Source: Ignelater luminosus | Lineage: Eukaryota; Arthropoda; Insecta; Coleoptera; Elateridae | Length of the DNA: 64,000 nucleotides | Direction of reading: 5' to 3' | Assembly: GCA_011009095.1 (NCBI GenBank) | Contig: VTPC01090614.1 | Span: forward strand, 299,167-363,166 | In this document: positions 20,969-31,319 of the stretch, piece by piece | Position numbering within the stretch: position 1 is the first letter of the stretch | How the letters are laid out: every line of letters begins with the position of its first letter | Program-made: the position numbers and the translations under genes | The notes under the pieces: model-generated | What the model saw: only the letters and a program-made list of their open reading frames with translations | What the model was told of the DNA's origin: nothing | Databases searched by the model: none

Positions 20969-23442
20969 TAACTGTGCATTTTAGTGTCCCATCTCATTCT
21001 TCTTGTTTACTTTTTTTCATTTGCGAGTGGGAGATTTTTAAAAAACACCCTGTATGTAAGTACCTAAACAACAAACCATATTTTTTAAAAACCACAGCAG
21101 TATTATAGCAACAAATCACGAAAAACGAATAAATGGAATTTACTTTCCGAACCCCACTTATGAGCGTAGATTAAAATCATGCAACAGTTTCAAATTCTAG
21201 TTTCAGGTGTGTAGCCGCATTCTGATCGTGAACGTCCTAGGTGAAACTGATTCACTATTCAGTTTGCTGTTGACAAGTCAATGCTTTCTTTTGGACAGTG
21301 AAAACAGCCAGGAGAGGCGTATTTAAGATAAAATACAATCTAAGAGGAATGAATGACATCAACAAAACTGGTTACAAAATCTAGAGCATGATTCACTCTA
21401 AATTTACTTACCTACATTACATTACTTGTGTTGTAACTTTGGTTAGTTTTCAAACAGTTTTGGAATGATTTTTCTGGTAATTTTACCTAACAAGCAAACA
21501 TAATAAATTAATCTTGCAATTTATCAATCCCAGATTCTCAAATACTGTTTATTATAGTACACTTTTAATTATAGCCGTTTTCTTTATTCTATTCAGCTTG
21601 TTTGTGCAAATATAATTTCAAACTGCCGGTGCTTGATGCGTATAAATATTCGTGAGCTTCCGTATAAAACACCTTTAAATATTTTCAAAGTATTCTCCGT
21701 AAATGTGTTTGTGGTAGATTTCTAATTCCATTATATAGGTCAGTAAGGGCTGATTTTTAGTTTTGTGGGCCAGCGTAAACGCATATAAACCCGAATATTC
21801 GGAGGGTAAATGTTTCGCGCCACACAAGTGGACATTTAAAATACAAATCCAATTTGACCTACCGTCATTAAAATGAAACATTCAAACAGTGAGACCCTCG
21901 CATTTCCACGCAACGAGATTGAAAAATCTGTAATTCATGCAGCAGGGGAATAATAAAGAAATACTAATCCAGCTGCAGGAAAAAATTATATCTATAGGTA
22001 AACGGCTTTGTAGTTCATAGACCATCGTACGGTGGTAATTGTTAGATATGGTGAAAAAAATATTAATATTTATTAAGCAGAACGTAATAAAGCAGTTGGT
22101 ACGTAAATGAAAAATTGCCAGTTCATGCTAGAAGTTATTTCTGATGATTGATGATGAACGGTCTGTATATTAATTAGCGCCTTATTAACTCCCACATTAC
22201 TTAGAGAATTTTTTAACACGAGTTGCTAGTAGGTTGTTAAGAAAATAAATATTCAGAGCGAAACCGTTTACACCTTTAATAATGGTGTATTTGTTTGTTT
22301 TTCTTGTTCTTCTCTAAATGAGCGAGCCGCTACAGTTGATTATTTTAAGATTTTGTGTGAATACTGTTTTCTTTTTTGGGTCTACGTAAACTGTTAGTAT
22401 ACAAAGATGAAGTATTAAGATAAATTTATGTCTCTTTTATACTTCCATTTCTTCAACACTAATTTTAAGGGAAATAACAAATTTAAGCTGCACGAATATA
22501 TCCAAGATATTTAACTTAAGGCTTTGTTTTCTGTTGTAAAGGATGTTTCTTATAAATGAGTCACTTTACCTCAAATTGTACTTTCATGTCTTAGAATTTT
22601 TTAACGTTTATCTAAGATAAAAGAAGAGATACGTATTCTTTTATACCTGCTTAGTCTCGCTGTTAGTTGTGGTAATTATCAAGAGTCAAAGTTTCCAAAA
22701 ATTTGCATGCATTGTTCTTTTTAGGTGCGTATATTTTTCGATTTATTTACAGCAGGGGCTTGCAATTTAATTTAATCTAAAGGACGAAAAGTACCTTTTC
22801 ATGACATGAACACAACAGTCAAATTCATGTTTACCTACTGTAATTCCCAGGACATTTTATTTGATAAAATTAATGTTTAACATTAATCTGATGATTTTAA
22901 ATTCCAAAACAAAAATGTACTACGTATTCTTTGATTATTTCTTCTATTAATTTGCAAAATATTAAAACGGAAATCCTCTTAGTTAGTCGCTAAGTACTTA
23001 TCGAATTTCGTGCTCCCAAAGACAAAATAGCACTGCAGCACCGTGAGATGCACAAAGAACACAACTGCACTTAGAAATATGCTACATTGCTAAGCAGTAT
23101 CTGCATCTAGATGTTAATAGAATAGAAATCACGAATACATCCCTCACCATTAAAAAACTTCTTCCAAGGAATTGAGTTTAGACAACGTTTCTTCTTCACT
23201 TTCAAAGAAGAATTGTTAAAAACTTAAGGCCAGTTTAAAGAAACTGAATTAAAAGTTAATCGAGAATTAAATTTAATTCGGTATCGTTGCAAAAACTCAC
23301 GTTTAGCTTCACGCTGGTTATCAGAACTAAAACTCAAAATTAATATTAGCAATGTTCTTTTGAGCAGAATCAAACAGCTTCTTGGGCATTGAGCTTGAGT
23401 CCTGTCTTGGTTGAAAACTAGCTTTTATCGTTAATCTTTTAG
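20969..23442. other. 2.5 kb without recognised genes
   Basis: AT-rich intergenic DNA. An ACACCCTGTATG motif at about 21046 resembles ends of mariner-like elements, but no partner was found. Short frames such as the leftward one at 21675-21881 show no family motif. Confidence 0.5.
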
Positions 23443-23795
23443 TTGCATGGATTTTACATGATCGTAGATGGAGTTGCAATCGACAAAAATAAAGCGATCT
23501 TTGTTTTCTGTAGGTATGTAGGTACAGTAGCTATTGCCCACAAACAATTATACCGACACGACGGCTTCTCTTCATGGTACGTACCCACACTACTTCAGAG
23601 ACGATGCATTGAACTGAAATTTACTTTTCTTAAAATCAAGAAATCTAGTTATTGAAGAATTGTTCTGACTTCATTTATTTCACTTATTTTGTTTTTCTTT
23701 TTGTGATTACTTCACTTTTATTTTGTTTTATTTCCAACTTGTTCTGGTTTTGTCGATTGCAACGCCATCTACGATCATGCGAAATCCATGGTAGG
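23443..23795. repeat. Inverted repeat, possible MITE
   Basis: The sequence ATGATCGTAGATGGAGTTGC followed by AATCGACAAAA at 23457-23487 recurs in reverse complement at 23752-23793 (TTTTGTCGATTGCAACGCCA then TCTACGATCAT), with CATGGATTT further out on each side. The arms are about 42 bases with few mismatches, separated by about 265 bases of non-coding DNA. A weaker direct relative of the right arm occurs at about 23897-23935. No target duplication is clear, so a MITE is only one reading. Confidence 0.65.
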
Positions 23796-24130
23796 ACATC
23801 AGAGACTCCGCTTTTTAGTCGACAATAAGTTTGGAATTGTTATGCATAAAAGCGGTTGATTTTTCTTTAAAAAAATGGCGAAAACTGATTTTCACGATTA
23901 CAGTGCCATCTATTATGATTCGAAAACAATGTTTTGATTCTTTTCAAGGAATCCGAGTCTGCAATTTCAAATGGGGGTTTCCATCTTACAAGTGCAGCCA
24001 CTCTAGCCATTTGTAACTGAGGACAATTTTATAAAATTAACTTAAAGCTAAAGGTACAAGCCCCCCTTTCCCTTTATTTTCCAAGTGCTATTACGCCGCG
24101 TCATGCTGATACGCCTAATAAAACAAGTAA
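23796..24130. other. No gene recognised
   Basis: Contains the weak third relative of the inverted repeat (23897-23935, GCCATCTATTATGATTCGAA). Otherwise featureless. Confidence 0.4.
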
Positions 24131-24620
24131 TAGAAGTCTGCACAGGCTGGGTTTTCTAATCGGGCCTCTACGTTGTATGGAATAAAGCTTGGGTTCGGGT
24201 CGGGCCGGGCCTTATTTTAAAAATTTGTCGGGCTTTTCGTCCCTACGTCCAGTCAATCGGGCCGTTCGGTCTTGTCGGGTCTGTTGAGTTGTTGAACTTC
24301 TTGGCCCTTCGGGTCTATCGGATCATTTGAGCTTTTTGGGCTTCTCGGGCCTGTCGGATCGCCGGACCTTTCAGACTCTTCGGCCCTTTGGGTCGTCGGC
24401 TTTTCAGACATCTCGGCCCTTTGGATCGTCGGCCTTCAGACTTCTCGGCCCCCTCGGATCGTCGGGCCTTTTAAACTTCTCGGCCCTCCTGGTTTATCGG
24501 AATGTTTGAATCTCTCGTCCTGTCGAGCTTCTCTAGCCTGTTAGGCCATACGGGTCTGTCGGATTGTTAGGATCTGTCGGGCCTTTTGGACCATTTGGAC
24601 TGTTGGGCCTTTTGACTTTT
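24131..24620 (+). repeat. GC-rich block: hAT-like end followed by a degenerate ~33-bp minisatellite
   Basis: The block starts TAGAAGTCTGCACAGGCTGG and continues with degenerate CGGGCC/TTCGGG motifs. At 24360-24500 a unit of about 33 bases is clear: four units each contain TTCAGAC..CTCGGCCC followed by GGATCGTCGG or variants. The opening matches the two TAGA(A/G)G(T/G)CTGCACGGG starts in the block at 50193-50780, so both belong to one family. The TAGAG-type start suggests hAT ends, but no inverted right end was seen. The apparent open frame at 24327-24509 is a by-product of the repeat. Confidence 0.65.
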
Positions 24621-24639
24621 TGGCCTTTGAGCTTCGCCA

Positions 24640-25235
24640 TTGCGCCGTTTGTGCCTGTGAAAAGCAAAACAATCTTATTATAGTCTTCACCATAAGAAGC
24701 AAATATTCCAGAGCGCAACATATCTCCGCGCAACGCTCCTATGGATCGTTTAATCGCACGTCTATGAGCATCAGCTTTTCTACGTTGTTTCATCAGATCC
24801 GATTTGCAGGTACAAGGAGTGCGTCTTCGAAAAAAGGATGCATGATACTTGTTACGTATCTTTACCTTCTCTTTACGATGGCTGGTCTTCGAGTCAATAA
24901 GACGTACCGTTCCGGCGGAAATAACGAAAAACCAAAAGTAGCTAATTCATAAGATTTGCTATTTCCAAAGTTCCTTAGACCATCGCAATCGAATTTAGAG
25001 GCGAAACGCATATAGATTTGAGAAAGCTACACGCCAAAAGGGATAGAAAAACGGCACCCCCTTAGGTTTCGAAGATCTTTTTGGAAATATTAGGAATTTG
25101 CTTACAAAATCACGTATAGGTCACTAAAGTACGTTTACTGCAAAAGATTCGTCTCTCTACTTCAAAGGGTGTCCATTTCAGGGCCGTATTTGCACCGTTT
25201 TCGGTTTTTCACGTTTCCGGCCTAGAAGATGACCT
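24640..25235. repeat. Unnamed dispersed repeat R, copy 1
   Basis: This region shares long blocks with copies at 29886-30200 and 30480-31100. Shared marks are ACCTTCTCTTTACGATGG, then CGTACCGTT, ATAACGAAAAACCAAAA (24860-24940), and further right AATCACGTATAGGTCACTAA, CGTCTCTCTACTTCAAAG and CCGTATTTGCACCGTTTTC (25108-25200). Divergence is moderate. No reading frame is conserved across the copies, so it is treated as non-coding. The family is not recognised. Confidence 0.7.
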
Positions 25236-26390
25236 TATAGGAATAAAAAGCATTGAACCTTTTCTGTTTCCCATTACACGGTGCATCAAAGTGTTACAAT
25301 TAACTGCCCCAGAAAGGTCTAAAAGAAGGCAAATTACGTTTTTTTGTTCTCATCGACTCCCCCCCAAAAAACCAAACGATGGAACACTGGTGGTACCCAC
25401 CTTAGCTTGTTGCTCTAATGATGCTCTTTAGTATAAAAAAGATTCCAGGTTGATGGGATCATAGTTAACCGAATTACAAATTTTTCACGTAGACGTCTTG
25501 GCGTGTATGGGAAAGTGAGGAGTTGATTGAATCGAGTCGGGTTTTTTCGAGTAGGTAGATAAACGCTGCATTATTTACATCAATTTGACACCAACGACGT
25601 TTAATAACCGCTGCTTGCGTTCGCGGCGCTACATGGATTTCAGAGTGGAGTAGGGCCTTTGTTTTGGAGGTCGTTTTATTAGTAGCGCCTATCTGTTTCG
25701 GAGGCTGCTTTATTTGTATCTTTGTCTCTTACATTCTTCATGTAAGTCCACCGTAATGAAACTTAAATGTTAAATTAGCATAGCCAATAAACGAAAAAAA
25801 GCGCTTTTGCATGCTTTCAGCGCTTCTTTGAAACACAAAGTCTACGGCAAATGAAGTTACGCGGCATTAATATTACTGTTTGTCGATTCTATTCATTGCT
25901 GCAAAAAAAGGGTTAAGCTGAGCAAAACTTTAGCAGCAAAGGAAGTATTCAAGCAACCTTTTCATGCAAATAATTGTTTTTTGTGATCAACTTCAATCTC
26001 GAAATTTGTTTTTAAGGTGATCTTCACATCTCCTCTTTTAGCCACTTCGATCCTTCCATATTATTACCACGAATGTCGACCTCCGTTAAAGTATCCTACT
26101 TCAACTTTCTTCCAGAAAAGAAATAGAATAGGTAGTACATAACTGCGCCTTAGCCGGTTTTCTATGTAGGCTGCCTCCTGCAGGGTAATTCTTTATTTTC
26201 ACGATTAAGTTTAATGTAACGTTTTAGTTTTGCTTATTCTATGTGATGATGAGAAAGCAGGAACACGTACTGGGTTGGCACAATTGTATCAAAGGGTTGC
26301 TAGTGTTTGAACAATCACAATATGAACTTTACAACGATTATTTGCAGATTGTACTTTTTAATAATAATTTCAGCCTCATTTTTTGAAAGG
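25236..26390. other. No gene recognised
   Basis: Mixed-composition intergenic sequence with poly-C/poly-A runs at about 25350-25370. No domain, repeat or RNA gene was recognised. Confidence 0.45.
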
Positions 26391-26399
26391 CGTTTTGTT

Positions 26400-27120
26400 T
26401 GGTTGTTCTCGACGTCTTGTGGACGCCGACGACACATTGCTGTCCACACTTGAAATGCTGACCGATCGAGTTCCTTGGTACGGACCTTCGATTCTTGAAA
26501 CTCATATTCTCTTCTCGATTTCTTAGAGCAGGAAGATTTGTCTGACTGGACAGAATCTTCTTTTTGAGAAATCTCTCGTGGAGGGATCTGGTGGTTGTGT
26601 CTCGTTTATTAATATGACTTCTGCGGGAAAGCTAGCTTCTGCCATTGCCATGTCAAGAGGCAAGTCTCCTCGAACGTTAGGTCTGAATATTCTGCTGCGG
26701 CCAACAAACACATAATAGGCTTGCGAGCGTTTTCCTCTAGGGGTGAATACAAAGTGTGTTGCGTGGTCTCGTTGCTTATAGCTTCTTGAACTGCTTCGTC
26801 GGGTAGCCGCTTGTGATTGGAATCTAATCTCGACAAAATAAGAAAAACAAACATGCGATCGACCTGCTACATGCTGTCGATGTCATACACCATTATCATG
26901 CTTTCGAAGTGTTCCCAATGATCCAAGAACATTTCGACGGTAACGACTCTAAGTTGGTAGCGAAAGCTTCCATGCCGAACAAGCAGATTAAACATGCAGT
27001 TGCCTCTTCCTTCAGTCCGTACTATTTCCCAATTTCTTTGCATTGCTTGGTACAGTGAGTTACTTAAACGAATGTCATAGTTTCTTGTGATTCCATCTGT
27101 TGCACGAATGCGTCGATCTT
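26400..27120 (-). pseudogene. OTU-like domain reading frame, decayed
   Basis: Leftward from about 27110 a long frame runs with only one internal stop (about 26867) to 26609. It reads YQAMQRNWEIVRTEGRGNCM, FNLLVRHG, then YQLRVVTVEMFLDHWEHFES and MIMVYD. The E-G-x-G-N-C-M-F pattern followed by L-R-x-x-x-V and a W-x-x-F helix is like OTU cysteine proteases, where D-G-N-C-L-F carries the catalytic Cys; the usual Asp is Arg here. The downstream part (ENARKPIMCLLAAAEYSDLT, then a lysine/arginine-rich stretch to 26400) is not recognised. OTU domains occur in several mobile element proteins, so a transposon origin is likely but inferred. Confidence 0.5.
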
Positions 27121-29885
27121 AATTTCTTTTATTTATTTTCTTATAATAGGAAGTCAAGGTGTCTCTTAAAACTACTATCTTTCTGCGTATGTTGTACAGA
27201 AAGTCGGTTGCGGTAGTAGTGTCGATGCGTTTTTGTTAAGCATGGTATCGGCAACTTTGATTATTTTAGATGGTATGGATATCATATTATTAAAAAGAAA
27301 GGCTTCAATGATATATTTGAGACAGTAAACATTAATCTCTAATAACAAACACAGGCTTACCTTCTAAATGAAAGCTTCATCAGGCTCATTCTTTCTTATG
27401 GTCGTTAAATTGGATTGTGTCATGCTATTTCAGTGAGCTCGCGTATCAAGCTAACTAAAAACATTGAAATAATAGTTTTAGAATACTGTAATATCGCCAT
27501 ATCCGCCGATTCCTGTACTGCGGTCTATTGTGCTCTGAAAGGTTTGGGCTGCCCCGCACTGCAGGAATCTGCAGAAATGTAGGTACGTCATTGGTTGTGG
27601 TGCGTCTTCAATATGTTCTTACCCTAAAGTGCAGCAGTTAATCAGTGTAGCGCCTATCGGAAGTTGCCAAATTTCCACGTTGTTGCGCCGCCCCTGTTTT
27701 AGATAAACCGTTGCACAACGCGAATCGTACAAAAGTCTAGAATTTCCAAACGTGTTAGGTCGCAAATCAAATTTAGAAGCTTAAAAAATGGGTTTATTAA
27801 ACGTCTGAAAATTCTGTAAAGAACGCTGAGAAGAACGCTGAGAATTCATAAAAACGATGGAAATCTACTCTAAATACTCAAAGACACTAAATAACCAATA
27901 GATTGTTAGTTTGAAATCACGAATTACGTCATGCTACTAAAAATCTGTAGATAGTCCGTGACACTACTCTTTTTTGATCTCAACCCAACTGAACTCAACA
28001 GTAGCCTTGAGTGTAGGTAAGGAGGCTATGTGCACAATAAAAGAATACAGTTTAATTCAACAAATGTCCATAAAACTTTGCTAAATCAAAATTACAAAAA
28101 CTTAAATTAATTATTTGGTCTGAAAACAAATTATACAACAAAAACAAACAAGGAAGAAATCTGCGAGAAAATCACAATGTAACGTTTCGTTTTTATCACA
28201 ATGCAATGGAGCTATCTACAGTTAGTAAGGAGAATCTTGAAAACGCTCACTATTTAACAATCTTAAGTAGTTTTCATAAACAACAGAATACGTTTGAATT
28301 TCTTTTTAGTCTAACCAAATTCCAACGATAAACGACATTGTAATTTTACTTTTGTTAGTAAATCTTCTCAAATTATGATCGAATCCGAAATTTGGTTTGC
28401 ACAATCATTTGATATGTTTTTAAATCCACTTTACAGTCTAAGGCAATCTTTTTTATTTGAATTCCCGCACATGATGTAATTTCTGTTATTCTATTGCGTT
28501 TGACGGTTTGACATTTATCATTCAATCTGCGAACGAATGGTTGTACTTCATTATTAATTTGTTTTGTGTAAATAATCTCTTTGGAATTCAAAGGAAAACA
28601 TTTTTTGTTTAAAATTGTCCATAAGTCAAGTAATAGTAAAAAAAATCTAATATTCTGATGACGTCATCCTTTTAATTCTAGGTTTAGTAATTAAGAAATA
28701 GAACTTAAAACTTTGTAATCTAAATTTATAATAAAATTACTGTTGGTAGACCTTTCATCAGTATGTATGTCTCATTTATTATACCACTTACCAAGACTGT
28801 GATTTATGTTGGCTTTTGTTTTCTTCCGGTCTTCTTTTAAAAAGCAAACCAAGGCCTCCAACTAAATAATAATTGTTATTTGTCATTTTTGTCATAGTAC
28901 AATTTTAATCGTGTCACAGACTTGATATTGGTGAGTTACTTATACTCCCCAGTCTATATTAAAGCTATCTTGACACATACGATTCAATGTAAAAAAGAAA
29001 TTTTGCTTTTCAGCTTGCTATCTTAGCCATACAAAGCTATTTTCAATATTTTCTTATTTATTTCATCCGTTACAACAAAGATTTTTCCCGTAGTTAGATT
29101 CTTGTAGAAAATCACAGTTCTGTGCTTCTCAGAGAAAAACAAGTGTTCAGTCTTAGTCACTTTTTCTTTTTATTTTAGTAATTACTTCAAAAATTATTTC
29201 AAAAAAATCTAACTTAAGATTTAGTACAAATCAATAAGAATGTTAGTCAATTAGGCTAAGGAAAAGCTCGTTCCAAATTGGAGTAAATGAAGGTGGTCGA
29301 GAATGATCTTCTTCCATGGACGGTGGCTAAAGGTAGGCAAACGGTAGAAATAGTTCTGCTGTACTAGGTCAAGCGAAAAACACATTAAAAGAAAAACTGC
29401 CAGGCAACTACCAAGAAGTTAGAAAAAAACTCATTAAGATTCGAGAGAAAAAAGTGGTAATAGCTTACCCTCAAGATTAAATGAGACCAATGCACTTCAC
29501 TTTACAATAACCCAAAGGTGTATCAAACAAAAAACTAAGAAAACGTCCAAAGCGAAAGCAATCTCGCAGGCAAGTTCTCCTCGAGAATTAATGAAAAACC
29601 ATACTTTGTTGGCCAATCAAGAGAATCGTCCCTGAAATTCACGGATATGCAATGACTAGCCATTAGAAGGATAAGTGATTTTGAAGCAACTAGGAATTGA
29701 TACGCTTAGCGCGAAAGAAGAGGCTTAGAGAAAAGTGTTTAGGAGGTTTTACAAAAAGAAATTCTTGAAATTAAAATTAATTAGAGAAGAAGAAGATTTC
29801 TCAAAAATCCCCAGTCGTCCCATTCTGCCTCCTTGCACACGTGCTATACTTTGACAACTCTTGGTCTAGCCCTCACCGTAAGAAT
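27121..29885. other. 2.8 kb without recognised genes
   Basis: AT-rich DNA. A rightward lysine-rich stretch at about 29350-29480 (LGQAKNTLKEKLPGNYQEVR) is open for only about 40 codons and has no partner. Short frames such as the leftward one at 28373-28591 show no motif. Confidence 0.45.
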
Positions 29886-30230
29886 CTATAATTCGAGAGC
29901 ACGAGATATCCTCGCAATGTCCCTATCGATTACCCGACTTATGGGCACAAACTCTTCTACTTTTGTTTCCGTTACCCTATGAAATTTTTCAGGTACTAAA
30001 AGTGGTTTTTGGAGAAAGGGCATTACGAATTTTACCTTCTCTTTACGATGGTAAAGATTGCAAGTCAATAGGAATTCCTACGCGAATAACGACAAAACCA
30101 GAAATAGTGAATTCGCAAAAAAATTTGAAATTTCGTATCTTCGAAGATCATTCGGGCTTTTTAACCAACTTTAGAACAGTAAGATTTTATTCAAATGCGG
30201 GTTTCAGGTGTATTACAAGAATTTTTTTAT
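29886..30230. repeat. Unnamed dispersed repeat R, copy 2
   Basis: The sequence shares TTTTACCTTCTCTTTACGAT at 30031-30050, AAGTCAATAGGAATTCC, CGAATAACGACAAAACCAGA and the CTTCGAAGATCATTCG block with copies 1 and 3, plus the upstream CCGACTTATGGGCAC part (29934-29948) with copy 3. The right half of the repeat is absent here. Confidence 0.65.
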
Positions 30231-30479
30231 AATCTCATCACAACAACAATTGTTTCGAATTAAAGGAAAATTTCCAGAATTTATTTAAAGACACAATTCT
30301 TCTATCGAACGTAAAAACAAAAAAAAAATACAGTCAATATTCTGTTATGTAAATTCATGTTGTTAATTAAGTTTATTATAATATTTAAGTTACATCATGT
30401 TCCGTTGTTATTATTATTATAATCGAAGGCGCACAGACACGATGACGTTTCCTAATTATTTAGTTTATTAATAATGGTG
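30231..30479. other. No gene recognised
   Basis: AT-rich spacer between copies 2 and 3 of repeat R with a short TTATTATTATTAT run. Confidence 0.4.
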
Positions 30480-31100
30480 AGTCATAAGAGCGACAAGGTC
30501 CGATCTCATGCCTATGGGCACCAGCTCTATTACGTTATATCATCAAATCAAGTATAAGGAGAGCCTTCTAGAAAAAAAGACGTATTACACGTTTTTTATG
30601 TTTTTACCTTCTGTCTACGATGATTAAGGTTTCGAGTCGATGGAACGTACCGTTGCGATACGAATGACGAAAAACCAAAAACAACGAATTCACAAGAAAT
30701 TTCCAAATTTCTTTTCGCCGGAGATCGTTCGATCATTTTAACCCAGTTTAGAGACAGGATTTATGAATATCTAAAGAGCTGCATACCGAATCTCAGCATT
30801 AAAAACCCATGAATAACGGCGTTAGAAGAGATGGAAAGGGAAGGACCCCTCCCTCGGTTTTAAGTGCCTTTTTGGAAGGATTTTGAAATTTGTTAACAGA
30901 ATCACGTATAGGCCACTAATGTACATTTGTAGCGCAAGGTTAGTCTCTCTACTACAAAGAATGTCCTACCCAGGACCGTATTTGCACCGTTTTCAGTGCG
31001 CACATTGTAGTTGTAGGAGCTTATGTTTCACCTATCGTCCAAGTTTAGCCAAAACTGGCCTACCCGTTTTCGTTTTCAAAAACTGCAAAATTTCCAACTT
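30480..31100. repeat. Unnamed dispersed repeat R, copy 3 (longest)
   Basis: The copy begins around CATGCCTATGGGCACCAGCT (30508) and includes TTTTTACCTTCTGTCTACGA, ACGTACCGTTGCGATACG, AATGACGAAAAACCAAAAAC, AATCACGTATAGGCCACTAA and GACCGTATTTGCACCGTTTT. It joins the left half (shared with copy 2) to the right half (shared with copy 1), so it is probably nearest to full length, at least 600 bases. The rightward open frame at 30883-31221 overlaps it and is not conserved in copy 1. Confidence 0.7.
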
Positions 31101-31319
31101 TGACCCCCCTTGCTCCTCTCCTATGTGGGCATTTAATGAAAAACCGCCAGATAATGACTTGCTTAGGGCCGACCTATTGATCGTCTCTAGTTTCGTTCGA
31201 AGGGCAGAGCAAAACGGTTGATGTAAGTTATTAGATTCTGACGGTGAGTAAACGGTGAGTAATCTCAGTGGGAGAAAATGATGACATGATAATAACAGAA
31301 ATGTGTTCGTAATATCACA

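Noticed and set aside
21040-21055. ACACCCTGTATG motif as a mariner end
   Set aside because: No inverted partner or transposase sequence was found within several kilobases.
24327-24509. Repetitive peptide with an RPFGSSAFQ-type unit
   Set aside because: It is a direct product of the 33-bp minisatellite and is not kept in the related block at 50.2 kb.
30883-31221. 112-codon rightward open frame in repeat R copy 3
   Set aside because: The corresponding frame is not kept in copy 1 beyond a short stretch, and the repeat shows no coding-type pattern of change.
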